Made by a program: the position numbers and the translations under genes | Source: Chara braunii | Lineage: Eukaryota; Streptophyta; Charophyceae; Charales; Characeae | Direction of reading: 5' to 3' | Assembly: GCA_003427395.1 (NCBI GenBank) | Contig: BFEA01000087.1 | Span: 1,793,698-1,818,986, forward strand | Length of the DNA stretch: 25,289 nt | Part shown: in pieces, positions 1-9,046 of the stretch | How the letters are laid out: every line of letters starts with the position of its first letter | How positions within the stretch are numbered: position 1 is the first letter of the stretch | The notes under the pieces: generated by a model | What the model was told of the DNA's origin: nothing | Databases searched by the model: none | The model's input: only the letters and a program-made list of their open reading frames with translations

Positions 1-8
1 AATATGAC

Positions 9-67
<59 letters not shown>

Positions 68-82
68 ACACACACACACACA
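9..82. repeat. (CA)n microsatellite
   Basis: Dinucleotide CA runs for about 74 bases with a single CT interruption at 61-62. It is a simple sequence repeat. Alternating purine-pyrimidine tracts of this kind can adopt Z-DNA. Confidence 0.97.
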
Positions 83-1134
83 GTGTATGACGATACGTAT
101 TTTTATTTTTTACCTCTCCTATACACAATATGTTGTTTTTTTTCTCTGTTTCTAACTTTATGGTAAGTTTATACCTCTTTATGAAAACAGACAATGCCCT
201 TGTGTCTGTGCTGCGCAGAGTCTAAATGCAAATGGTGGGATCGTCAGGATCCTTTGCACGCGGAATCTAGTCCATGTTGGAACTCAGTCAGTGTCTCTCT
301 CCAAGTGTGTGTTGGGTGTGTTGGTCTCCGACCGTCGCTGGCCCGCTTGCCAAATGCCAACATTCTGAATGTATCTGCATTGTCTCCGGCCGTGCTCCCG
401 ATGTATTCGAAGTATTGGCATTTGGCGAGCAGAGTGGCCCTCTGTCAGGGTCACATTCTGCTTGAGTTCTCGTCGATGCAGCTTGTTTGTGCAGGCCAAT
501 CGTTGCCTCGTCTTTGGCTCCAGCAGCATCTCGTCACCAAAAAGGAAAAGAAAAAGAAAAGGAATAAGATCACACATGTCCTTTGCAATTTTACAAAACT
601 TAAAAGAAAAAAAAAGACACTTGTTTGTTTGGACTTTGAAGTTTGAACTTTGAACCCTTCTTTTTTTCTTTTTTTTTTTTTCTAAGTTTGAACCTTGAAG
701 CATCAAGTGCTCATAATTTTTTGGACGAGAGAAGTATCAGCATCGGGGGATCACGTAGCTCTGCCGTCAAGTGGTCTGAAATGCGATGGTCGACCTGCCT
801 GTGCCTGCCGCTCAATCGCCATCGACAGACTCACCCCCTAACTAGGACTTGACCAAGTTTCTAAATCCTCTCTCGATCTGATTCCAGTTTGATGCACGCA
901 GCAGAAGCCGCAATTTCAGTCAGATACTTCCAGGAAAAGTATTAGTGTGAGTATGCATGCTTGTACACTGATCACGTCAAAGTTGGCTCATGTGTGGTCG
1001 TTCGTTTCAGCGAGGACCTAGTTGAAGTACAGTGAGCGTGTAATGTCTAACGTCTCACATTTCCACGAGCATCCCTTCTGGTCCCTTTTTTTTAAAAAAA
1101 AAATAGAAGTCCAGGTTGTTGTAGAGGTCAGATA
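83..1134. other. Intergenic stretch, no gene recognised
   Basis: Open frames of up to 150 codons exist on both strands at 194-706, but they overlap each other, run through A-rich and T-rich tracts (541-620, 659-684) and show no domain or conserved motif. Homopolymer tracts also sit at 1086-1103. I see no RNA gene here. Confidence 0.6.
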
Positions 1135-1247
1135 CTACCGTCTTCACCCGAATAGAACGCCTGTTTATTATAGCTGTATTTGGCACAATTTTCATCCCAG
1201 ATACGGCGATAATTACCGGGGGCGTTCCATTCGGGTCAAGACGGTAG
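1135..1247. repeat. Palindromic (foldback) element, family A copy 1
   Basis: Bases 1135-1161 and 1221-1247 are inverted repeats of 27 nt with about two mismatches. Each arm starts CTACCGTCTT and contains CCCGAAT. The complementarity continues inward with a few mismatches (GCTGTATTTGG against GCCGTATCTGG), leaving a loop of roughly a dozen bases. A second, diverged palindrome with the same CACCCGAATA arm core lies at 19764-19867, so this is a dispersed family and not a one-off hairpin. It is probably a MITE or foldback transposon. No target-site duplication was identified. Confidence 0.75.
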
Positions 1248-1575
1248 GCATATGACAGTCACCTTCGGTAGTCGGCCATGTGGTTATCTAGATTGTGAGT
1301 TCATTATTTCTTACGGGACTTCCTCCCAACCTAGTACCTCTATTTCACATCTTTCCTCGGCGCACCCCCACCCTCATGATCCTACCTCAGTGTCTACCAC
1401 TCAGGACTGTCCCCCCACAATCATCTTGAAGGGGGCGACCTGACCGTACAGGGGTTGCAGGTACCAAGGCTAATCAGGACCCTGATTACCCAACCCAGCC
1501 CTTATCGAAGCATAGTCAGACGACCCCTGGTGGCCGGGTACTTCGGGCGCTAGGCGTAGACGTTCCTCTACAAGT

Positions 1576-1725
1576 CCCATAGGTAGACACCCCAATCCTA
1601 TCCCCCCCATAGGCAGACACCCCAATCCTATCCCCCCCATAGGTAGACACCTCAATCCTATCCCCCCCATAGGTAGACACCCCAATCCTATCCCCCCCAT
1701 AGGTAGACACCCCAAACCTATCCCC
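1576..1725. repeat. 30-bp tandem repeat, five copies
   Basis: The unit begins CCCATAGGTAGACACCCCAA and repeats at 1576, 1606, 1636, 1666 and 1696 with an exact 30-bp period. Copies differ at only a few positions (GCAGAC against GTAGAC, CCTCAA against CCCCAA, AAACC against AATCC). The strong identity implies recent expansion. Confidence 0.97.
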
Positions 1726-2010
1726 CCCTCTTAAGTTGGCATATTGTTCGTTACTTGTACTGCTGTTTTTGTTGTAGTTCCGACCTACTGGTTCTAGCCT
1801 ATTGTCAGCAGATGTACGGCCCCTCTATCCGCCCTCTACCTGTAAACGTCCCCCTAGACCTCCCTCTACTACCTCTAGTCACATTGGTGTAGTTGTATAT
1901 CGTGGTTGTGCTTTCTTCTGTTGTTGTTGTGATTGATGGTGGTTGTTCAAGTTGTGACCCTGATGTTGTTTTATTTCACTGCTCTGCCACCCAATGAGAG
2001 CTACGGCCCC

Positions 2011-2410
2011 CCCTGGTGTTTACCCATCGTCAGAGCAGGACAACCCCGATCTGCTATAGCTCCGCGAGCTCCCCAAACCCCATCCCTCAGCAACCTATTG
2101 CCCCTCCTAGTGGTTACCCATCGTCAGAGCAGGACAACCCCTATCTGCTCTAGCTCCGATCATATCCTCGAGTGCCCTGGCACCAGCTCCCTTCCACATG
2201 GCGCCCTTTGAAGCCGACCTCCCCAAACCCCTCCCTCAGCAACCTATTGCCCCCCCTAGCGGTTACTCATCGTCAGAGCAGGACAACCCCGATCTGCTCT
2301 AGCTCCGCTCATGTCCTTGAATGCCCTGGCGCCAACTCCCTTCCACATGGCGCCCTTGGATTCTTTGAAGCCAAGCTCCCCAAACCCCATCCCTCCGCAA
2401 CCTATTCCTT
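2011..2410. repeat. Tandem repeat of 94 to 149-bp units, three copies
   Basis: The sequence ATCGTCAGAGCAGGACAACC occurs three times, with unit anchors at 2021, 2115 and 2264. The first unit is shorter (94 bp) because it lacks the segment containing CTCCCTTCCACATGGCGCCC that the second (149 bp) and third units have. The third degrades after 2400. Confidence 0.93.
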
Positions 2411-2603
2411 ATAGAACCGACCTACATCGGTTTATGTGTTTGATGCAGCTAATTGGAATTGAACCCTACAACACCCGTGGACCGAACCCTTGGATGACAC
2501 ACAGACAGTGTCTATAATCCTTACCATGCGCCCAAGCCAAGGGAAGGGATTGGTGTGTACAGCCGTGTTTGGGGGGTCAACACCCGTTGGTGGCCGTCCG
2601 CGT

Positions 2604-2692
2604 GGCTGCAGGGTTTTGAACCCACAACTTCAAGCAAGCAAGCGACAATGCGCATTTCCAACCGGTGCTCTACCCATAGAGCTAATCAGCTG
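2604..2692 (-). repeat. tRNA-derived fragment (SINE-like), copy 1
   Basis: Read on the minus strand, the segment has an A-box/D-arm, TAGCTCTATGGGTAGAGC, with a perfect 4-bp stem, and a B-box/T-loop, GGGTTCAAAACCC, about 45 bases later. The acceptor stem does not pair and no normal anticodon arm forms. It is therefore a tRNA pseudogene or the head of a SINE, not a working tRNA. An internal pol III promoter could still be present. Confidence 0.6.
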
Positions 2693-3529
2693 TAGTGCAG
2701 CCCTTCTGGTCCTGATTGCGAGATAGGTACAGCGAAGCTGGTCAGACTGAGTCTAGTGGCTTAGCGTGTTTTCTTGATTGGAATGGTTTATCCCTTTTTC
2801 TTGATTTGACTGCTTTAGCATCTGTAGCCTGTTGGCCGCCTGGTTTTGTCTTGTTCACCGCAGGGGGTGCCCCGTTGGATTGGGAAAAACAAAACACCCA
2901 AGAAAATGTTGAGGTCCAGAGAATCTCGGATGTTAGGAAGTCCTTCTTGAACCCAGGAGTGGCATCGGTGGGTCCCATAGTGGATTTCGTTGGCGGGTGC
3001 GCCGCAGTTCCTCCGAAGCCACCAATGTTTCTACTTTTTTTTTTTTCATGAACAATAATTGGGCCACGTAATGGTAATTTAAACTACTAGTACCTTTCCC
3101 CGCTTGAAAACCAAATATGCGGTTATATAAGGCCACAACTTTCAGGGGTCCAGATGAAAACGGCCAGTGCCTCCAACCAAACTGAAGCTTGTGGCGGCCT
3201 TTTGTTTTTTGCATGCAGGGCATTTTCAAGCTCGGTTTCAATGGTTGGGCCAGATACTCGTGGTTTAACTTTAGGATTGAGTTTTAATGCAAGGAAGTGC
3301 GCCCCATGTGCGAAAATGAATAAATGTGAAAATGTTGAACTATCTAACCCGCGACAGATAGGTACTAGCTAACTCAATGCACTTTCACACACGAATGGAG
3401 AGTGAAGGCAGCAAAGGTTGTGGTGAAGCATGCAGACATGACGACAACATCATTAACTGTACCATATCCTAACATAAGTCGATGCTAAACATATTTCAAG
3501 TCAACATTATGCAACACATCGCATTAAAT
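2693..3529. other. Gene-free stretch
   Basis: A 111-codon plus frame (2716-3051) ends in a T-run and an overlapping minus frame occupies the same bases. Neither shows a domain. A T-tract lies at 3035-3047. No repeat or RNA was identified. Confidence 0.45.
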
Positions 3530-3909
3530 TTTGAGTTCTCTCAATCGACTCAAACTGCAGCACACCTCTAGCTGCCCTGGCCTAGAGCCAGGGCTATCTG
3601 GCTATTTTGCCTGTTCGGGCTATGGGACCAGGCCGTGGTCTGACCCCGCAGGCCGTGCTCATTCAGTCCAATCCAGTCCTACCCGGTACCATTGTCGGTA
3701 CCAGGTGAGTCCAGTCCAGTCAGTCTGTTGGGGGTACACCCCAGCTGCAGTCTGTTTCAGTCTCATTCTTCATTTGCGTAGTTTGGCTTACGTGCGTGTT
3801 CAGTCTGCGTTAGAGTTGCGATTTCCCTTCCAACTCCATCTCCATCTCCCCCATCCTCAGCCCTTCGTCTTGATCTTGACAGACCGCTATCCCGATGGGT
3901 CCGTCACAC
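3530..3909 (+). mobile_element. Probable 3' part of an orphan LTR (boundary at 3909)
   Basis: The primer-binding site at 3910 implies that the DNA just upstream is the end of a 5' LTR. The upstream sequence ends CCGTCACA, one base before the site, and LTRs usually end in CA. The left limit is not defined and the start given is a guess. No matching 3' LTR was found in the window, and no gag or pol follows directly, so this is a remnant whose body is missing, replaced or outside the window. Confidence 0.4.
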
Positions 3910-3921
3910 TGGTATCAGAGC
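3910..3921 (+). other. LTR-retrotransposon primer-binding site (initiator tRNA-Met)
   Basis: TGGTATCAGAGC is the exact complement of the 3' terminus of plant initiator tRNA-Met including CCA. Reverse transcriptases of most plant Copia and many Gypsy elements prime there. The match stops after 12 bases (GGG follows). Position directly after a CA dinucleotide fits the standard LTR/PBS arrangement. Confidence 0.75.
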
Positions 3922-4155
3922 GGGAATGGTCCCCGCTGCCACCCACCCCATCCGCGAGTGCGGGAAATTGTGTAATCCCGATAGTGGGATTTTTTGTCAT
4001 TTTCGGAGCAAACATACGGGAAAAGAGGGAAAAGAGTGACACGTGGCAAAAAAGGAGTGTCGTCACGATGCTCGCTCGCAAGTGCCAAGGCCTCGCCACA
4101 CACGCACACGCCACGTTCCCACGCTGCCCCGCTCTCGGATTATAATATTCACGAG

Positions 4156-4229
4156 TACAACTGCCAGGATTTGAACCTGGGCAGTTGCCAGCCGTGTGTA
4201 GCCAATGCCTTAACACACTGGCCAAACTG
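4156..4229 (-). repeat. tRNA-derived fragment (SINE-like), copy 2
   Basis: On the minus strand, 74 bases resemble a tRNA. There is a D-arm of the type GGCCAGTGTGTTAAGGC and a perfect 5-bp T-stem with loop, CCAGGTTCAAATCCTGG. The acceptor ends do not pair and the anticodon stem is weak with the wrong loop size. The near-normal length makes a tRNA pseudogene possible; a SINE head is the alternative. Confidence 0.6.
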
Positions 4230-4287
4230 TATTCATGTCCTTGCAATGTGGCAGGTTGGTGTTGAAGAGTGTCACGCCAGCTATTTA

Positions 4288-4304
4288 CCCCCCCCCCCCC
4301 CCCC
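4288..4304. repeat. Poly-C run (17)
   Basis: Seventeen consecutive C. Such runs are prone to slippage and to assembly length errors. Confidence 0.98.
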
Positions 4305-4380
4305 GACGTCGTGGTTGTTGCTGCCTCCGCACGTGGCCATCTGCAGTGCCACGTGGCAACTTACTGAAGATCTGGAAGAC

Positions 4381-4682
4381 CCCCCTGGCTAAACGACCAT
4401 TTCGTCAAAATGAACATCTTTTATTTTTTGAACGAAATTGATTTGGCCGAAAACTCGTCAAAATTTGTTGTTCCTAAGGGTCCAGCGTTTGTAAAACCCT
4501 GGATCCCCTGGTTGTACATGGACCTAGCTTGAGACCAGGCACCTCCAGGCAGGAATCGTTTTACAAACGCTGGACCCTCGGGAACAACAAATTTTGAGGA
4601 GTTTTCGGCCAAAAAAGTGGGTTTCAATTTCGTTCAAATAATGAAAGATGTTCATTTTGACAAAATGGCAGTTGCTAGGGGG
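4381..4682. mobile_element. Foldback/MITE element, family B copy 1
   Basis: Two arms of about 120 bases (4381-4497 and 4558-4682) are inverted repeats with roughly 85-90% identity by eye. The left arm has CCATTTCGTCAAAATGAACA and the right arm has its near-complement. Both arms contain GGGTCCAGCGTTTGTAAAAC and TTTGGCCGAAAACTC. Weaker complementarity (CCTGG and CCTGGT motifs) extends into the centre. There is no coding capacity. The outermost bases are CCCCCT. No clear target-site duplication is visible. A shorter relative sits at 14829-14994. The structure fits a non-autonomous terminal-inverted-repeat element. Confidence 0.88.
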
Positions 4683-5385
4683 CTGCAGTACAGTGGGATC
4701 AAGGTGGTTGATCGAAATCTCAGCACACCTAGATGATGATGATGATTAATTTTTCTACTGATGCAACGGTAGTTTGACAGCAGTGAAGACCCTCTCTGGC
4801 TAGGGGGTTGTGCGTTTGTGCAATTAGGGTGGGCTGATCAGATTTCAACCAAGCCCTGATTATTATCATTATTTTTTTTTATTGCTGCGGCAGCAGGCCA
4901 AAGGCACCTTGAAGGTCAAGATTATGTGAATTTTGGTAGTGTTCTCTGCTTTTGGCCACCCAAGAACTAGGTATAACCTGCCTACTCACTAACCTACTCT
5001 CCCCCAACCCCTTTTTTCTCCCTTCCCCCCATCATCCAATCATTTTTTCTAACTCTACCACTATTCCCTCTTACTTGTTTTTTTTTCTTTTTCTTTTTTT
5101 TTTATAGCAAAAGCCGCCATCAATGCTAGTGGTGTTGATAAGAGCAGACACCGCTAACACCTGGGGGGAGGCTCCATCTATTGGTGGGGAGCGACACCTG
5201 CTGAAAAACGGGTCCAGCGTTCCTTACATGGACAGAATTCAAACCATATAAAAAAAACCGAGACGCGAAATATTCCTGCCAGCATTGATTACCCTGGGAT
5301 CCATGGGATTGATTGAGCAGGATGTTGGGGGGGGGCGAACCTCTTCACCTTGAACCTGGCGCCAAATACCTGCTGCTACACCCTA
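4683..5385. other. Gene-free stretch with T-rich tract
   Basis: No supported gene. It holds a short ATG-type triplet run (4734-4746), a T-rich tract (5080-5104) and the 12-base word GGGTCCAGCGTT at about 5210, also present in both arms of the foldback element at 4381. I see no further structure. Confidence 0.5.
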
Positions 5386-5483
5386 GCTCCTCCCACCCTT
5401 TACCTTTGAGATACACCTTCTATTGATGTTTCCCTTGCTCCTCCCACCCCCTACCTTTGAGATACACCTTCTATTGATGTTTT
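5386..5483. repeat. 51-bp tandem duplication
   Basis: GCTCCTCCCACCC...ACCTTTGAGATACACC repeats at 5386 and 5437 with almost complete identity over 47 bases. It lies just beyond the 3' end of the minus-strand pseudogene. Confidence 0.95.
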
Positions 5484-5487
5484 TGGC

Positions 5488-6257
5488 CTACTCATACCAC
5501 TCCATGCCATTGCACATGGTCAGCGGATGGGGGGGGAAAGGGTCAGAAAAGTCAGGGGGAGGTCGCAACGGGATCCTTTGATCCATTGTTGTCCAATCTA
5601 TGAAGCAGATATGATAGTCTTTCTTGATCGTCCCTTGATTGTCATCCTCGATACCTTCGTTACCTTCCTGGGTGCAACCGCCATCCCACTTGATGAAGGC
5701 AATCTGACCTCCGTTCTTGCTGCCCAGCTAGTCCCCTGAAAATTGTTGGATTTTCTGTTCTATATCTTTTTGTGTCTGTAACAGGTCCAGCTGACTTTTA
5801 ACTTTCTGCCATTGTGCCATAAGATCTTGGTGTTCATATTGTTTGACCATGTCCGTCATTTCCTCCCCGGCTATGCGGACCCCTTTCATGGCATGTATAC
5901 AGCGTCTCCTCCAGATGACCCACATAACGGCTCTTCTCCCTATCTTGAACATATTGTTTTCGAAGGAACTGTCTGAGAGGGAGGTTCATGTTTCGCATAG
6001 AATCGCCCTCCAGTCCCATGCCCAGGTAGAGCCGATATCCAACAAGTTCCACATTATGTCCCACCATTGCCATGTAAGGACAACCCCTGGACATTATAAG
6101 AATATCTGTTAAATTATTTACGGGATCTTGCAGGGGCCCGGGGGAAATGCCGTGTGACACGACTTGCACCATTGGAGCGTCAGACCTTTCTGTTTCAGGT
6201 ATGTGCGATCTATTAGGCATTTGTTGGTGAGGAGGGAGCGGTGTTCTATCTGCCACT
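5488..6257 (-). pseudogene. Decayed coding exon, unrecognised protein
   Basis: Reading from 6256 towards 5488, about 250 codons have the look of real protein. The N-terminal part is proline-rich (ADRTPLPPHQQMPNRS). A mixed-composition region follows (GGCPYMAMVGHNVELVGYRL-like; the first residues are RG) and then a charged, glutamine-rich helix likely to form a coiled coil (EHQDLMAQWQKVKSQLDLL). Near 5890 the frame must change by one base, because LEETLYTC stops making sense in one frame and MKGVRIAGEEM continues in the next. A TAG at 5728-5730 interrupts the second part, which then stays open to a TAG at 5488-5490. Upstream of 6257 the minus strand reads TTACAG, a possible splice acceptor, and 6256 itself is GTG, so this could be an internal exon. 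A retroelement gag-like protein is one possibility. No family is assigned. Confidence 0.55.
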
Positions 6258-6558
6258 GTAACGAGGCCAGCTTTGTAGGCCTAGCTCACATGAGGGTGAT
6301 CTACCAAATGAGACAGATGACATCGACCCCCACATTCAAATAAGACCTCCAACGGGTCTTAACGATGTCTTTTAGGTTTACTCTGGGACGTAGTAAACGG
6401 TACGTGGCCTTCACAGACAAGCATAAAAGCATTACATTTTTAGTCACTCGGGTTCTTCACGCAAGGGGCCATTGCCACTCCTCAGGGTCAAAGGGGCGGC
6501 TTGCAAGACAGGTCTGCGGCCAATATACCATCCAATCATCCTTATTTTTTAAACCAGC

Positions 6559-6695
6559 GGTCCTCCTGACGTTTGAAAACCTTAGGGGTATCGGTAGCGC
6601 CGTTTCACGACGGGTACCGGTAGTATAGCGTGAAAAACTGGTCATCCTGACGTCAGAAAACCTCAGGGGCACCGGTAGCGCCGTTTCACGACGGG
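6559..6695. repeat. 56-bp duplication, offset 81 bp
   Basis: Bases 6559-6614 and 6640-6695 match at about 50 of 56 positions, both ending GTAGCGCCGTTTCACGACGG. The differences are mostly transitions. The function is unknown. Confidence 0.92.
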
Positions 6696-6702
6696 CGGGC
6701 CT

Positions 6703-7124
6703 CCATACGGAATTTGCGGCAAAAATAAGAAATAAACCAAATCGGCGCGGCGAATATTTCATCGTCAAAATGAATTTTTTTTTTCTAATATTTTCCCCTG
6801 AAAGATGATGACCTAATCTACGGACCCTCAAATTTTCAGACATTTTGATATTTTTTTCTTAGCACAAAAAATCGGCAAAGTTGCCGCTTGCAAAATGGCG
6901 GGATTGGACCCGTCCATACGGAATTTGCGACAAAAACCGGAAATAAACCAAATCGGCGCGGCAAATATTTCACCGTCGCAATGATTTATTTTTTTTCGTG
7001 ATATTTTTCCCTGAAAGATCATGATCTAATTTACGAACCTTCAAATTTTCAGACATTTTGACGTTGTTTTCTAAGCACAAAAAATCGGCAAAGTTGTCGC
7101 TTGCAAAATGGCGGGATTGGACCC
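6703..7124. repeat. 211-bp tandem duplication
   Basis: Two head-to-tail copies start at 6703 and 6914, each opening CCATACGGAATTTGCG and closing with GCTTGCAAAATGGCGGGATT. The copies differ by scattered substitutions and small indels. A partial third start (CCGTACAAC) may follow at 7133. This could be a short satellite or a tandemly duplicated non-autonomous element. Confidence 0.9.
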
Positions 7125-7560
7125 GTCGGCCTCCGTACAACCCGGCGCCTTCGTATGGTCGCCGCCCCTCCGTCGCTGCCCCTCCGTACAACTCGGCCCT
7201 AACTCACAAGGACTAGGGGGGTTCGGTGGCGGGGGGACCGGTGGTTTAACATCCGGATCCTGTGCAGGTCAGCATTCTGCCACCATTTCATCACGTCTGG
7301 GGTGTATCTAGTTAGCACATTGTCTGTTCCTTTATAGAAGAGATTTACCTGTGTTTCATCTGCGTGTCTCTACAACACTTCCTGCGCTCTCTGGGTCTCC
7401 CGGAGCGGCAACCCAATCCCCTTCCACTAGCCTTGGTCCCTTGCGCGAAAATCCAGGGGGATTGCGAAGATCGGCTGTTCCAGGTTCCTTTCTATGTTGT
7501 GACATCTTTCAATGACGCCCTCATTTGTGGCGCTGTTTTCCAGTCCTTGTTTTCTGAATC
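7125..7560. other. Gene-free stretch
   Basis: Short open frames only (up to 67 codons), none with a recognisable motif. G-rich stretch at 7213-7245. Confidence 0.45.
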
Positions 7561-8560
7561 CTAGATCTTCTCTCTTTTTTCCCTACTTCTCTCCTCTCCT
7601 TCCCACTGTTCTCTCATACCCCTCCCTCTTTACTTATCTTCTACCATTTTTTTCTCCCCTCTCCTCCTTACTCTCTTCCACTAATCTTTCCTTCTCTTTT
7701 AAATCTTTTCCATCCATTTCTCTCTCATTCTCTCATTGTCCTCTCCCCCTTCCTTCCCTCAACTAAAACCTCATAATTTCCCCACCTCCCACTTCAATCT
7801 TTTTTTCTTTCTCACCTATATTTTTTTTTCTTCATCACTTTTTCATTTCTCTCCCCCCCCAACTTTGAGTTTTTCTGTTTTTTTTCTTTTGTTTTTCTCT
7901 TTGATTTAAATTTTCTTTTTTTTTTCAAAAAATTGAACTATCTTATTCCCTACTTCTTTTTTCATTTTGTGATTTTTTTTTTTTTTTACTTTTTATTATT
8001 TTGAAAATTTGAATTTTGTTGCGGCACGTCTATATCTTGTTAGGACGTAGTTATTTCTTCTATTGGCGCACATTTTGACTGCTTGGGGATAACAAAGTAT
8101 TGCCGAAATTTTCTTTTTTTTCCCTACTTTCTTCTTTCATTACATTTTGTTGACAAAATTTTTCATTTTTTACTTAGTCATTCCTCTTGATAGCACACAT
8201 CGACCCCATGGGGATAACGAAATGCTGCTGAAATTTTTAAAATTTTCAAAACATAGTTTTCTCTTCACTGTCCACCTCCCCATTTTTTTATTTTTTTATT
8301 TATTTTTCTGAAAATTTTAATTTGCGGCAGTTAGAAACTTAGTTTGCTTCCATTGGTCTCTCCTTCCTCTTGGCATATTTTTGACCCCATGGGGGGGTAG
8401 GGGAATGCTGTCAGAATTTCTATAAAAAAAAAAAAAAAAATTCTTCATAAATTTTACTTTTTTTTTTCATTTATTTTATTTTATTTTTATCTTGAAATTT
8501 TACTATTTATTTATGTTTTTTTTTCCCTCCCCTTCATGGTTGTTTTATTTTCTTGATTAG
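7561..8560. repeat. 1-kb pyrimidine-rich tract with three degenerate repeats
   Basis: The plus strand is overwhelmingly T and C, with many T-runs. Within it a block recurs three times: a GGGGATAAC or CCCCATGGGG core (at about 8085, 8204 and 8385) followed by AATGCTG-type sequence and AAATTTT, then more T-runs. Spacing is about 120-180 bp, so the copies are old. It lies immediately 5' of the Ty3/gypsy wreck and could be its leader or LTR-derived DNA; that link is inference. Confidence 0.65.
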
Positions 8561-8570
8561 GTCGCCGCTA

Positions 8571-8640
8571 CTCTACCCTAACTTGAGACCCTAACTCTCC
8601 AAACTCAAATTAGGGTTTTCTTAAGGTTTAGGGTTTTTCT
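8571..8640. promoter_or_regulatory. Plant telomere-like / telo-box motifs, both orientations
   Basis: CCCTAAC occurs at about 8577 and 8592. It is followed by TTAGGGTTTTC (about 8611) and TTTAGGGTTTTT (about 8627), that is, plant-type TTTAGGG words in opposite orientations. There is no tandem telomeric array. Telo-boxes (AAACCCTAA) are known elements of plant 5' regions. Here they precede a gag-like start by about 80 bases, so a retroelement promoter or leader is plausible. Confidence 0.5.
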
Positions 8641-8713
8641 GATCCCCTTCTTTCCCAGCTCCTCCCGTCGGGAACCCTGAACCCAACCAGATCCTCTGCC
8701 CTCGACCGGGTCC

Positions 8714-9046
8714 GTGCCACCATGTCGCGCGCGGCCCGCCGACTCCGGGGCGAGCCGACTCACGACTACCCACTCTGCTCACACGGTTCTCTTTCTCTCA
8801 CTAGTGAACCTTTTTCTCCACACAACAGCCCACCTTCTGCCCCATCTCATGTCTATACCACTTCCTCCACCGTATATGGACAAGAGTATACCTGAGGATA
8901 TCAATGTGGCGCGATCCACCTCTCAGGCGCTCGCTCCTATGGCGACACAAGGTTTGGCCCCTAGGGACCTTGAGACCGTCCTCGCGGGCCTCCTCGCACC
9001 AATGCAAACACGACTTGAAGCACTTGCCCCCACTCCCCGATTTTGA
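8714..9046 (+). pseudogene. gag-like N-terminal fragment of the gypsy element
   Basis: An open frame of 110 codons. Its plausible native portion begins at the internal methionine of MSIPLPPPYMDKSIPED, followed by alanine-rich sequence and PRDLETVLAGLLAPMQTRLE, which resembles the helical start of retrotransposon gag proteins. The frame ends 15 bases after RNase H sequence begins in another frame, so gag is cut off about 60 residues in. No CCHC knuckle is present. Assignment to gag rests on position and general look. Confidence 0.45.

Larger units (their letters stand above)
1440..2517 (+). pseudogene. Decayed proline-rich repetitive coding sequence (tentative)
   Basis: Two blocks of tandem repeats read as proline-rich peptide in plus-strand frames. 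At 1576-1725 a ten-residue unit close to TPQSYPPHRQ repeats five times; four copies carry TAG where one carries CAG. At about 2011-2410 a longer unit encodes PQQPIAPPSGYPSSEQD, also broken by stops and frame changes. The last part, from about 2311, reads openly to 2517. The multiples of three and the retained wording suggest descent from a disordered low-complexity protein region. However, the first block is also open on the minus strand as a glycine-rich repeat (1470-1715), so the coding strand is uncertain. I do not recognise the protein. Confidence 0.35.

Noticed and set aside
1576-1725. CRISPR array
   Set aside because: The 30-bp units are directly contiguous with no unique spacers: a tandem repeat in a eukaryotic context.
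2604-2692. A functional tRNA gene
   Set aside because: A-box and B-box are present, but acceptor and anticodon stems fail.
2716-3051. 111-codon plus frame
   Set aside because: No recognisable domain, and it ends in a T-run. Retained only as part of a gene-free stretch.
3531-4145. 204-codon plus frame
   Set aside because: It crosses an LTR end and a primer-binding site, has no motif, and competes with minus frames of similar quality.
8571-8640. Telomere or interstitial telomeric array
   Set aside because: Only four isolated TTTAGGG-like words in mixed orientation, with no tandem array.
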